46,284 nt of DNA, from NCBI RefSeq assembly GCF_011601345.1, contig NZ_JAAORB010000022.1, positions 1 through 46,284 on the forward strand. The letters run 5' to 3'. Shown here piece after piece: positions 26,864 to 34,589 of the stretch (position 1 is the first letter of the stretch; every line of letters starts with the position of its first letter). A program made the translations under genes and the position numbers. The stretch is from Roseovarius gahaiensis. Lineage in GTDB: Bacteria; Pseudomonadota; Alphaproteobacteria; Rhodobacterales; Rhodobacteraceae. A model generated the notes under the pieces. It did not search any database, was not told the DNA's origin, and saw nothing but the letters and a program-made list of their open reading frames with translations.

Positions 26864-27793
26864 TCAGCTGACGCGCGAGATAACGAAGCGGGCCGCCTCG
26901 CGCAAGCAGTCGCCCTGCTCTTGGTATATATCTAGGGCGCTGCACGCCTGTTTCACGAGGTCTGCGGCATATTCCTTGGCCCCGGCCAGCCCCAAGTGGC
27001 TGACGAACGTGGCTTTGCCCCGGTCGGCATCTTTGCCCACCGCCTTGCCCATGGCCTGCGCATCACCTTCGATATCTAGCACATCATCCCAGATTTGAAA
27101 TGCCAGCCCCAGACATGCGCCGTAGCGATCCAGCGCTTGCCAGGCTGCCGTATCGGCTTGGGCCAGAACCGCCCCCGACGTGGCCGCCCAACGGATCAAA
27201 GCGCCGGTTTTGCCATGCTGAACCTGTTTGATCTGCTCGAGACTATAGGGGGTTTTGCGGGTTTCGGCGCTGATATCCATCATCTGGCCGCCAACCATGC
27301 CGTGATGTCCGGCGGCGCGGGCAAGGCTGCGCACCAGCGCGACCTGCGTCGTAGGATCCGGGCCCTCGGGCTGCGCCAACAGCCAGAAGGCCAGAGTTTG
27401 CAGCGCATCGCCGGCCAACACGGCAGTATGTTCGTTCCATTTGCGATGCACGGTGGGCTGACCGCGCCGCAGATCGTCGTCATCCATGCACGGCAGATCA
27501 TCATGGATCAGCGAATAGGCATGGATGCATTCAATGGCGAGTGCGGGCGCCAGTGCTGCCCCCGACCCCACCCGGTTCATCCGCGCCGATTCCAGCACCA
27601 GAAAGGCGCGCAGGGCCTTACCGCCGGACAGCGCGTAGGACATGGCACTGGCCAGATCATCTTGGTGCGGTGCCAATACATCGCGTTTCGCCGCGGTCAT
27701 CAGCTGCTGTGTCCGCGTCAGGGCGGTGTCGAAATCCCGTAGCGTCAGGTCGTCTTGTGCGTCAAACGCCGGAACTGCCGTAAAATTTGCCAT
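26864..27793 (-). CDS. ispA: Farnesyl diphosphate synthase
   Basis: This prenyltransferase builds farnesyl diphosphate from isopentenyl and dimethylallyl diphosphates. Both Asp-rich magnesium motifs are present: [14 protein letters not shown] (from residue 98) and DDVLDIEGD (about 237). [14 protein letters not shown] is the substrate-phosphate site, and GGQMMDI lies between the Asp-rich motifs. The 309-residue length is normal. It lies 9 bp after xseB and before dxs. Confidence 0.96.
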   Translation of the reverse strand: MANFTAVPAFDAQDDLTLRDFDTALTRTQQLMTAAKRDVLAPHQDDLASAMSYALSGGKALRAFLVLESARMNRVGSGAALAPALAIECIHAYSLIHDDLPCMDDDDLRRGQPTVHRKWNEHTAVLAGDALQTLAFWLLAQPEGPDPTTQVALVRSLARAAGHHGMVGGQMMDISAETRKTPYSLEQIKQVQHGKTGALIRWAATSGAVLAQADTAAWQALDRYGACLGLAFQIWDDVLDIEGDAQAMGKAVGKDADRGKATFVSHLGLAGAKEYAADLVKQACSALDIYQEQGDCLREAARFVISRVS

Positions 27794-27802
27794 AAACGCA
27801 GG

Positions 27803-28045
27803 TTACCCTGCATCAACTGGCGTGGTGCCTGTCGGTGTGCCGTCGCCGTCCAATGTGATGGCCGCAACTTTTTCCTCGGCCTCTTTCAACTTGGCCTCAC
27901 AGCGTTTTTTCAGTTTTGCGCCACGCTCATACAGCGCGATCGAATCTTCCAACGCCACGTCGCCGCGTTCAAGCTGGCCCACGACCTGTTCCAGTTCTTT
28001 CATCGCGTGTTCGAAGGACATTTCGTTTACGTCAGTCTCAGTCAT
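27803..28045 (-). CDS. xseB: Exodeoxyribonuclease VII small subunit
   Basis: This 80-residue helical protein is the small subunit that assembles with XseA to form the single-strand nuclease. It has the family core MSFEHAMKELEQVVGQLERG, then ALEDSIALYERGAKLKKRCE and a charged coil, with a short disordered tail. It is the first gene of xseB-ispA-dxs. Confidence 0.95.
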   Translation of the reverse strand: MTETDVNEMSFEHAMKELEQVVGQLERGDVALEDSIALYERGAKLKKRCEAKLKEAEEKVAAITLDGDGTPTGTTPVDAG

Positions 28046-28148
28046 CAGCGCGCCCTGTCAGCTTAAGGAATATGCGCCTACCTTATCCGGGGTGCCGGGC
28101 GGGTTCAATTCGGTTGACGCGGTCGCGAGGCTGCTGGATTGTTTGGGC

Positions 28149-29111
28149 ATGACAAAATCGCGTGCGCTGTTTAATTTACCCGATCTGGAGGCTGTAACCG
28201 GGGTGGCCCAACGGTTCGAAGCGGCGCGCAGCACAGAGGCGGCGCTGGAACGGGCCGATCTTGCAGAAATTCTGCGGCTGGTGCCGGGTCAACGCGCAGT
28301 TTGCCGGGGACATGTGGATGGGCGGGCCTGCATCTGGCGCATCTTCCTGTCGGGACAAGAGGCCGCCGCCACCCGCGAATGGGACGAATTGCAGCGCATC
28401 TGGCCCGAGATGAACACAGGCCTCTATAGGGTGTGTGAACCGCTGTACCACTGCGCCGAACATGGAATGATCGCGGTTGAAGAGTTGCCCGGCACACCGC
28501 TGCTGCAATTGCTATGGAAGGCCCCTGTTCAGGATCGCGCGCAATGGCTGGACCCGGCGGCACAGTGGTTGCGGTGCTACACCGAAAGCACCGAAAGCTG
28601 GCGGCCTTCTGGCCATGACGGGTGGTTGCAACGCGCCGCACGTGGCGCGCGCAAACAGCCCTTCGCGGCCCTAAGATCGCTGGAAATGGACATTCTGCAG
28701 CAGCTTGAACGGTTGGCCAGCCGGTTGGACGGCGTCGAATGGCGTGTGGCCATCAGCCATGGCGACTATCACCCCAACAACTTGATCGCACGTCAGGACA
28801 GCTTGACCGGGATTGACACCGGAGGATCGGCGCGCACGCCGATCTACAAGGATATCGCACGTTTCCTGATGCATATGGGTCGGCGCGGCATGATCCCGTC
28901 GGGGCAGCGGTATCTGGGTGTCGACCGGGTGGGGCTGAACGCGTTCGCTGATCGCTTTTGCATGAGCAACACCGAACGGCAGGTGATCTTGCCCTTCATG
29001 CTGGGGGTCGAGGCGCTGATCCGGGTTGAAACCCCCGCCCTGTCTGGGTCGCGCATCCGCCGCGCGCGGCGGATGTCAGCAGCCTTGCTGAAAGATTTAC
29101 AGGCCTTGTGA
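28149..29111 (+). CDS. Aminoglycoside phosphotransferase-like kinase family protein
   Basis: A 320-residue protein with the APH/choline-kinase catalytic loop ISHGDYHPNNLI (His204, Asp206, Asn210-211), followed by GIDTGG with the metal-ligand Asp223 and YKDIARFLMHMG. The N-terminal lobe is diverged. VEELPGTPLLQLLW matches the hinge region. Such kinases phosphorylate small hydroxylated molecules, and the substrate here is unknown. Start ATG 28149 is the first convincing ATG; the frame is open further upstream but crosses the xseB promoter region. It is divergent from xseB and convergent with the HerA-like gene. Confidence 0.8.
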   Translation: MTKSRALFNLPDLEAVTGVAQRFEAARSTEAALERADLAEILRLVPGQRAVCRGHVDGRACIWRIFLSGQEAAATREWDELQRIWPEMNTGLYRVCEPLYHCAEHGMIAVEELPGTPLLQLLWKAPVQDRAQWLDPAAQWLRCYTESTESWRPSGHDGWLQRAARGARKQPFAALRSLEMDILQQLERLASRLDGVEWRVAISHGDYHPNNLIARQDSLTGIDTGGSARTPIYKDIARFLMHMGRRGMIPSGQRYLGVDRVGLNAFADRFCMSNTERQVILPFMLGVEALIRVETPALSGSRIRRARRMSAALLKDLQAL

Positions 29112-29198
29112 CGGTTCGCGGCGTTGGTGACCAACGGAGTGTCATCTTGCCTTGCCAGCAAGTTGGCTTTTGCTCCTACCCTGCCCCTTCACCCAAGG

Positions 29199-30755
29199 TC
29201 AGCGCCCTTTGAACAGCCCGCCCAGAATACCCCGCACGATGCGCCTGCCGGTGGTGCCCTTGAGTTCTTTCACCACCACGCCTGCAAGCGCCTTGCCAAT
29301 CGATCCGGCCAGCCCGCCAGCCTCGTCCGGCGCGCCGCGCGAGGTTGAGCGGCTGACGCGTTTTCCAGAATAGCGGCGCGCGGCATTGAATTCACGGTCG
29401 GCGACGGCTTGCTCTTCGGCGGCGCGTTCGGCCTGCTCTGCGGTCGCGGCGGCCTCGGCCGCGCGTCGGGCCAGCATTTCATGGGCCGAGTCGCGATCCA
29501 GAACCGTGTCGTATTTACCCGCGACGGGTGACGCGGCCATCACGCTGCGCCGGGTTGCGTCGTCAATCGGGCCCAGTTTCGACGAGGGCGGGCGAATAAG
29601 CGTGCGTTCGACAACACCCGGCACGCCCTTGTCTTCCAGCATCGAGGTCACAGCCTCGCCCACGCCGACATCGCGAATCGCGTCCACGGTTTCAAAGCGC
29701 GGGTTGGGACGATAGGTCTCGGCCGCGCGTTTCAGCGCCCGGCGGTCGCGTGCCGTAAAGGCGCGCAGGGCGTGTTGCACGCGATTGCCCAACTGGCCAA
29801 GAATATCTTCGGGCACGTCATCGGGGTTTTGGGTGATGAAATACACCCCCACCCCCTTGGAGCGGATCAGCCGTGCCACCTGTTCAACCTTGTCAATCAG
29901 GGCGTCGGGCGCGTCGTCGAACAGCAAATGCGCCTCATCAAAGAAAAACACCAGCTTGGGTTTGTCCGGGTCGCCGACTTCGGGAAGCTCTTCGAACAGT
30001 TCGGACAATAGCCACAGCAAAAAGGTGGCGTAGAGGCGTGGGGAATTCATCAGCTTGTCGGCGGCCAGAATATTGATCCGCCCGCGCCCGTCAGGATCGG
30101 TGCGCATTATATCGGCCAGCTCAAGCGCGGGTTCGCCGAAAAAGTCCGACGCGCCCTGATTTTCCAGCACCAAAAGGCGGCGCTGGATCGCGCCCACCGA
30201 TTGCGGCGAGACATTGCCATAGCGCAACGACAGATCGCCGCGATTTTCGCCCACCCAGACCAGAAGCGATTGCAAATCCTTGAGATCCAAAAGCGGCATG
30301 CCTTGTTCATCGGCCACGCGGAAGGCGATGTTCAAAATGCCTTCCTGCGCCTCGGATAGGTCCATCAGGCGGCTAAGCAGCAAAGGCCCCATGTCGGCCA
30401 GCGTGGTGCGCACAGGGTGGTCCTGTTCACCGAACAGATCCCAAAAGGTGACCGGAAAGGCGGAATAGCTATAGTCGTCAAAGCCGATGGTGGCGGCGCG
30501 TTCGGTGAAAGCCGTGTGAAGTTTGAAATCAGTGCGGCCCGCCTCGGCCAATCCCGACAGATCACCTTTGACGTCAGACAAGAACACCGGAACGCCCGCC
30601 GCCGAGAATCCTTCGGCCAGAATTTGCAGGGTGACGGTTTTCCCGGTCCCGGTGGCCCCCGCGATCAGGCCGTGCCGGTTGGCGTAGTTCAGGGCAAGCC
30701 CCTGCTTGGTGCCATAGTCTTTGCCGCCACCACCGATGAAAATCCTGTTGTCCAT
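29199..30755 (-). CDS. HerA-like helicase/ATPase (DUF853 family, YjgR-like)
   Basis: A 518-residue P-loop ATPase of the HerA-FtsK superfamily. Walker A GATGTGKT is at residues 33-40, preceded by a strand-forming NYANRHGLIA; Walker B is KLVFFFDEAHLLF, and GVYFITQNPDDVP holds sensor 1. The C-terminal part (about 430-480) is an Ala/Glu/Arg coiled stretch and the tail is glycine-rich. E. coli YjgR is the closest well-known relative and its role is unclear. ATG 30755 lies directly after a degenerate copy of the dispersed leader element, which supplies TTGGGA as the only ribosome-site candidate. Confidence 0.88.
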   Translation of the reverse strand: MDNRIFIGGGGKDYGTKQGLALNYANRHGLIAGATGTGKTVTLQILAEGFSAAGVPVFLSDVKGDLSGLAEAGRTDFKLHTAFTERAATIGFDDYSYSAFPVTFWDLFGEQDHPVRTTLADMGPLLLSRLMDLSEAQEGILNIAFRVADEQGMPLLDLKDLQSLLVWVGENRGDLSLRYGNVSPQSVGAIQRRLLVLENQGASDFFGEPALELADIMRTDPDGRGRINILAADKLMNSPRLYATFLLWLLSELFEELPEVGDPDKPKLVFFFDEAHLLFDDAPDALIDKVEQVARLIRSKGVGVYFITQNPDDVPEDILGQLGNRVQHALRAFTARDRRALKRAAETYRPNPRFETVDAIRDVGVGEAVTSMLEDKGVPGVVERTLIRPPSSKLGPIDDATRRSVMAASPVAGKYDTVLDRDSAHEMLARRAAEAAATAEQAERAAEEQAVADREFNAARRYSGKRVSRSTSRGAPDEAGGLAGSIGKALAGVVVKELKGTTGRRIVRGILGGLFKGR

Positions 30756-30756
30756 G

Positions 30757-30780
30757 TGATTTGTCCCAAGATACCCCTTA
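30757..30780 (-). repeat. Dispersed leader element, degenerate copy 3
   Basis: On the minus strand it reads GGGGTATCTTGGGACAAATC, aligning without gaps to the core of copies 1 and 2 with about two thirds identity. It ends one base before the start codon of the HerA-like gene. Confidence 0.45.
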
Positions 30781-30833
30781 TGCGAAATGACCATACAAAC
30801 TTAACCATTTGACGCCATACTGAAATTGCCTTG

Positions 30834-30911
30834 CGACCCGCCATGTCCTCTTGGGTCGGGGGCATGTCCTCCCTGTCAGACTGGCCGCGCCTTCGGGCAC
30901 GGCACTTTTTT
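30834..30911 (+). ncRNA. Candidate small RNA A with repeated CATGTCCTC hairpins
   Basis: TTGACG at 30809-30814 is a plausible -35 box. Then come hairpin CGACCC (30834-30839) / GGGTCG (30853-30858) with CCTC in its loop, a second CATGTCCTC copy 22 nt later followed by CC (30863-30873), and a terminator at 30884-30911. CCTC motifs in loops before a terminator recall the alphaproteobacterial CcsR/cuckoo small RNAs with anti-Shine-Dalgarno loops. Family membership is inference; the 5' end is not known. Confidence 0.5.
30884..30911 (+). terminator. Rho-independent terminator of candidate RNA A
   Basis: GCCGCGCC (30884-30891) and GGCACGGC (30896-30903) pair with one mismatch around a TTCG tetraloop, followed two bases later by six T residues (30906-30911). 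No gene upstream on the plus strand would need it, since the nearest gene is on the minus strand. Confidence 0.75.
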
Positions 30912-30936
30912 GTGCAAGTTTGTCGCAGTTCGCCTG

Positions 30937-30965
30937 TTGACGGATAGCGATAACTGTCCTAGCGT
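30937..30965 (+). promoter_or_regulatory. Candidate sigma70-type promoter B
   Basis: TTGACG (30937-30942), a 17-bp spacer and TAGCGT (30960-30965). The -35 box is strong and the -10 box weak, as is common in this group. It points at the hairpin at 31009-31036. Confidence 0.4.
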
Positions 30966-30971
30966 TTGGGC

Positions 30972-31041
30972 AATTACTAAGTCGGCCAGTCCGGCAGGGA
31001 GATACGAAAGAAAAGAGGCCTCGCGGTCTCTTTTCTGTTTT
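30972..31041 (+). ncRNA. Candidate small RNA B
   Basis: A predicted transcript of about 70 nt from promoter B ends in the hairpin AGAAAAGAG (31009-31017) / CTCTTTTCT (31028-31036), extended by GCC/GGT around TCGC and followed by GTTTT. The body contains the purine-rich CAGGGAGATACG. It could equally be a leader attenuator for ialB, whose start is 194 bp further on. Confidence 0.42.
31009..31040 (+). terminator. Terminator-like hairpin of candidate RNA B
   Basis: The 9-bp perfect outer stem AGAAAAGAG/CTCTTTTCT plus a 3-bp inner extension closes a TCGC loop, followed by GTTTTG. Its A-rich left arm allows some function on the minus strand as well. Confidence 0.65.
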
Positions 31042-31234
31042 GCAGGGCAAGACTGCGCGACCAATCCCAACAATTTATCCGACGCAATTACGACATGTGG
31101 CCCGGTCAGGCGCCATAGGAAAAGGCGGATTTCTGCCTTGCACCGCACCCCGTCGTTCTGTTTTATCCTGACACATGCCGCGCGCCATGTTACAGCGCGG
31201 GGCAACACACAGTCAGTCATCGCATGGGGATCAT

Positions 31235-31888
31235 ATGCCAAGACTTCTTTCGACTTTGCCTTTGGTGGCCCTTCTTGGCCTTGGAACAGCATTGCACGCA
31301 CAGGACGACACGGGCGCCGACGCGCAAACCACAGCCGAAGAGCCAGCACCCGCCGAGACCGACGACAGTGGGCAAAATATTCAGACGGATGCCGAAGAGG
31401 CCGAAAACCTGCTGGATATGGGCCGACAGCCACAAGAAGACCCCACCTATATCAAAGAGGAATATGGGGACTGGCAGCTTAAATGTTTCCGGTCAGAGGC
31501 CGAAGAAGACCCCTGTCAGATGTATCAGCTTCTGACAGAAGAAGCTGGCAACCCTGTCGCCGAATTCAGCCTGTTTCGTCTGCCCGAAGGATCACAGGCC
31601 GTCGCCGGGGCGACAATCGTTGTGCCGCTTGGAACCCTGTTGACCGAAGAATTGCGTATCTCGGTCGATGGTGGCCCTGCCAAGACCTATACATATTCGT
31701 TCTGCTCGATGGTGGGCTGCTTTGCCCGGATCGGCCTGACCCAAGCCGACATAGACGCATTCAAGGCCGGGGTCGAAGCAAACCTGCAACTGGTCCCGGC
31801 GCAAGCGCCCGATCAGACCTTGAACATCAAGGCATCGCTCAGCGGGTTCACCGCAGCCTTAGACAACGTGTCAATCGTCGAGAACTGA
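31235..31888 (+). CDS. Invasion-associated locus B (IalB) family protein
   Basis: A 217-residue exported protein. ATG 31235 gives the signal peptide MPRLLSTLPLVALLGLGTAL, ending near ALHA-QD. A Glu/Ala/Thr-rich linker follows (to about residue 70), then the IalB domain with YGDWQLKCFRS, CQMYQLLTEE, GATIVVPLGTLL and YSFCSMVGCFARIGL. Four or five cysteines suggest disulfides in the periplasm. The family is named from Bartonella, but roseobacter members are common and not linked to virulence; their role is unknown. GGGGA lies just upstream of the ATG. Confidence 0.9.
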   Translation: MPRLLSTLPLVALLGLGTALHAQDDTGADAQTTAEEPAPAETDDSGQNIQTDAEEAENLLDMGRQPQEDPTYIKEEYGDWQLKCFRSEAEEDPCQMYQLLTEEAGNPVAEFSLFRLPEGSQAVAGATIVVPLGTLLTEELRISVDGGPAKTYTYSFCSMVGCFARIGLTQADIDAFKAGVEANLQLVPAQAPDQTLNIKASLSGFTAALDNVSIVEN

Positions 31889-31914
31889 TCTTAGCGATCC
31901 GGTTAAACCACAAG

Positions 31915-31952
31915 CGGCGCGGCGTGGGCAACACGCGGCGCCGTTTGCATTT
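31915..31952. terminator. Terminator between ialB and the ketosynthase gene
   Basis: CGGCGC (31915-31920) pairs with GCGCCG (31938-31943) with an inner CGTG/CACG stem, followed by TTTGCATTTT. It lies between convergent genes. Confidence 0.65.
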
Positions 31953-31963
31953 TGGCCGATCGG

Positions 31964-33175
31964 TCAGGCAAAGCGTTTCAGGGCCAGAACTGCGTTCAAC
32001 CCGCCAAAGGCAAAAGCGTTGGACAGCGCCACATCGACTTTGGCCTCGCGCGCCACGTTAGGCACCACGTCAAGCGCGCATTCCGGGTCCGGCTCTTCAT
32101 AGCCTATGGTTGGCGCGATGATCCCGTCGCGCACGGCCATGATACAGGCCAGCAATTCAACCGCCCCGGTGCCCCCGATCAGGTGCCCATGCATGGATTT
32201 TGTCGAAGAAATCATCAGCCGGTCGGCATGCGCGCCGAACACATCGGCCACCGCCGCGCTTTCGGTTTTGTCATTCGCCGCCGTGCCTGTGCCGTGGGCG
32301 TTGATATAGCCCACATCCGTGGTGTTCAGCCGCGCATCCGAAAGCGCGCCTTTGATGGCGCGTGACGCCCCCTGTTTCGACGGCATCACGATATCGGCCG
32401 CATCCGACGACATGGCATAGCCTGCGACCTCGGCCAGAATCTCGGCACCGCGGGCGCGGGCATGGTCATAGTCTTCGAATACGAAAACCCCGGCGCCTTC
32501 GCCCTGCACCATGCCGTTGCGATTGGCCGAGAATGGGCGGCAGGCGTCGCGTGACATCACGCGCAGCCCCTCCCACGCCTTGACGCCGCCAAAGCACAGC
32601 ATCGATTCAGAGCCGCCGGTGATCATCACCGGTGTCATGCCGCCATGCACCATCTGAAACGCCTGCGCCATCGCATGATTGGACGAGGCGCAGGCGGTGG
32701 ACACGGTAAAACTTGGCCCCTTAAGGTTGAACTCCATCGACACGTGGCTGGAGGCGGCGTTGTTCATCAGCTTGGGCACCACAAAGGGATGCACCCGGTT
32801 TTTACCGTCTTCGTACACGCTGCGGTAATTGTCATCGAGCGTGGTCATACCGCCGCCCGAATTGCCCAGAACGATCCCGGCACGCGCAGCCAGATCACCC
32901 GAAAACGTCAAACCGGATTGCTCAATCGCCTCGCGCGCGGCGATCAGGGTGAACTGCGTGAAACGGTCGTAAAGCGCCAGTTGCTGGCGGTTGAACCGGG
33001 TTTCTGGTTCGTAATTGTTGACCTGCCCGCCAATCCGGATCGACAGGCGGTCAACATCACGAAAATCCAGTGGCCCAATGCCGCAGCGACCTTCGCGCAT
33101 CGCCTCAAGCGTGGCGGGCACCGTGTGGCCAAGCGCATTGATCGTGCCCGCCCCGGTGATGACAACGCGTTTCAC
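31964..33175 (-). CDS. Beta-ketoacyl-ACP synthase (KAS II-like) of the lpxD operon
   Basis: A 403-residue thiolase-fold condensing enzyme with the full Cys-His-His triad: Cys162 in STACASSNHA, His294 in AHGTGT and His331 in KSMHGHLIGG. It starts with GTG at 33175, overlapping the ACP stop as GTGA, so the two are translationally coupled. Because it travels with a dedicated ACP and lpxD, I infer elongation of a specialised acyl chain, for example for lipid A, rather than bulk fatty acid synthesis. It is more diverged than housekeeping FabF. Product chain length is unknown. Confidence 0.88.
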   Translation of the reverse strand: MKRVVITGAGTINALGHTVPATLEAMREGRCGIGPLDFRDVDRLSIRIGGQVNNYEPETRFNRQQLALYDRFTQFTLIAAREAIEQSGLTFSGDLAARAGIVLGNSGGGMTTLDDNYRSVYEDGKNRVHPFVVPKLMNNAASSHVSMEFNLKGPSFTVSTACASSNHAMAQAFQMVHGGMTPVMITGGSESMLCFGGVKAWEGLRVMSRDACRPFSANRNGMVQGEGAGVFVFEDYDHARARGAEILAEVAGYAMSSDAADIVMPSKQGASRAIKGALSDARLNTTDVGYINAHGTGTAANDKTESAAVADVFGAHADRLMISSTKSMHGHLIGGTGAVELLACIMAVRDGIIAPTIGYEEPDPECALDVVPNVAREAKVDVALSNAFAFGGLNAVLALKRFA

Positions 33176-33435
33176 GATTGCTCTTTCACCAGTTTTTCAA
33201 TGCCTTCGATAATGGCTGCGACCGACGAAATGTCGAAATCGCTGGCTTGGGGTTCATTGGCATTGAACGGCACCGAGATGTCGAATTCTTCTTCGATTGC
33301 GAAAATACTTTCGACCAGCCCAAGGCTGTCAATGCCCAGATCCTCCATCGTGCTGTCCAGCGTAACATCAGAAGGGTCCAACACCGCCTGTTCGGCGATG
33401 ATGGCAATTACACGATCTGTGGTGCTGCGGCTCAT
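33172..33435 (-). CDS. Acyl carrier protein (specialised)
   Basis: An 87-residue acidic four-helix carrier with the phosphopantetheine site Ser37 in DLGIDSLGLVE. Helix II is SIFAIEEEFDISV, as in ACPs. Sequence after residue 50 (NEPQASDFDISSV) differs from the housekeeping AcpP and has some similarity to the AcpXL type that carries very-long-chain acyl groups for lipid A in rhizobia. It lies 36 bp after lpxD and overlaps the ketosynthase start. Confidence 0.9.
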   Translation of the reverse strand: MSRSTTDRVIAIIAEQAVLDPSDVTLDSTMEDLGIDSLGLVESIFAIEEEFDISVPFNANEPQASDFDISSVAAIIEGIEKLVKEQS

Positions 33436-33471
33436 GGCTGTGCTCTTTGTTGCGATCCCGTCGTGTGGGAT

Positions 33472-34563
33472 CTAGTCACTCTGCCCGATTTTTGAAACAG
33501 TTTTCTTAAGCGCGGCCACATCGGTAAACAGGCGCTTAAGCCGACGAAGATTCTTGTAGACCTCCATTTGGCTGTCCATTTTCATCGCCGGATAGCCCAG
33601 CATCACACGTCCCGCCGGGATATTGGCCAACGCCTTGGTGCTGCCGCCGGTGATCACATTATCCCCGACAAAGATGTTGTCGGCGATGCCTGTTTGACCC
33701 GCCAACACCACGTTGTTGCCAAGCACCGCCGAGCCACCAATGCCCACCTGCCCGCACAGCAAGGTATCATTTCCGATCACCACGTTGTGGCCTATCTGGA
33801 CAAGGTTGTCGATCTTGCTGCCATTGCCGATCCGGGTATCGCGCACGGTGCCACGGTCGATGCAGGTGTTGGCACCCACTTCGACGTCATCGCCAATGCT
33901 GACACTGCCCAGTGAGTGGATACGCGCATAGGATTGCTTTTGCACCTCGCCCTGCTCGCCCAAGGTTTGCCGGGCGCGCTCAACCCCCGACACTTCGGGT
34001 GTGACGAACGAAAACCCGTCGCCCCCGATCACCGCGCCGGGCTGTGCAACAAAGCGCGCGCCAATGCAGACCCTTGCGCCGATCCGAACACCTTCGCGCA
34101 AAAATCCGCCCGGCCCGATCTGCGTGTCGGTTCCGATAAAACACTGCGGCCCGATCACCGTGCCCGCCCCGATCCGAACGCCTGCGCCGATCACCACCAT
34201 TGGCCCGACGCTGACATCCGGGGCCAGTTCGGCGCTATCGTCGATCACTGCCGAAGGGTGGATGCCTTGCGGCCAGCCCTGCCCCTGATCCATCATCGCC
34301 GATAGCCCCGCCAAGGCAAAGCGCGGGCGCGGCGAAATAATCGCGGCCTCAAGCCCAAGCGCTTGCCAATCGGCCCCGTCCCACAGCATCGCGGCGCGCG
34401 CCTCCCCTTCGGAAAGGTTTTCGGCATATTCGGGCTTCATCGCCAAAGCCAGTTGGCGGTCGGTCGCGTCGGTCGGTTCGGCAACGCTGTCGATCTCAAG
34501 ATCCGTGGCACCCAGGGCTGTCGCCCCAAGCGCCTGTGCGATCTGCTCTACCGTGTAGGCCAT
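33472..34563 (-). CDS. lpxD: UDP-3-O-(3-hydroxyacyl)glucosamine N-acyltransferase
   Basis: This enzyme adds the N-linked 3-hydroxyacyl chain from ACP, the third step of lipid A synthesis. The 363-residue protein has the N-terminal uridine-binding domain (about 1-95) and a left-handed beta-helix with repeated hexapeptides ([19 protein letters not shown]). The catalytic-histidine segment is [12 protein letters not shown], with GGDGFSF at the acyl-pantetheine site. AGGAGA precedes the ATG. It follows the L,D-transpeptidase by 26 bp and precedes the ACP, not the usual bamA-lpxD-fabZ-lpxA cluster. Confidence 0.95.
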   Translation of the reverse strand: MAYTVEQIAQALGATALGATDLEIDSVAEPTDATDRQLALAMKPEYAENLSEGEARAAMLWDGADWQALGLEAAIISPRPRFALAGLSAMMDQGQGWPQGIHPSAVIDDSAELAPDVSVGPMVVIGAGVRIGAGTVIGPQCFIGTDTQIGPGGFLREGVRIGARVCIGARFVAQPGAVIGGDGFSFVTPEVSGVERARQTLGEQGEVQKQSYARIHSLGSVSIGDDVEVGANTCIDRGTVRDTRIGNGSKIDNLVQIGHNVVIGNDTLLCGQVGIGGSAVLGNNVVLAGQTGIADNIFVGDNVITGGSTKALANIPAGRVMLGYPAMKMDSQMEVYKNLRRLKRLFTDVAALKKTVSKIGQSD

Positions 34564-34589
34564 GGCACTCTCCTTTTGCGAAGGGTGGT

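Larger units (their letters stand above)
30756..31234. other. 479-bp intergenic region with two RNA-like units
   Basis: No credible protein-coding frame is present. From left to right it holds a degenerate leader element (30757-30780, minus), candidate RNA A ending in a terminator at 30884-30911, candidate promoter B at 30937-30965, and a second terminator-like hairpin at 31009-31040. The last 190 bp before ialB hold its presumed promoter; nothing else stands out. Confidence 0.7.

Noticed and set aside
25527..27098. 523-codon open frame on the plus strand
   Set aside because: It is antisense to dxs and the end of ispA and shows no recognisable domain.
30876..31433. 185-codon open frame on the minus strand across the intergenic region and ialB
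   Set aside because: It overlaps the ialB signal peptide in antisense, has no ribosome site and no family resemblance; the region is better explained by RNA structures.
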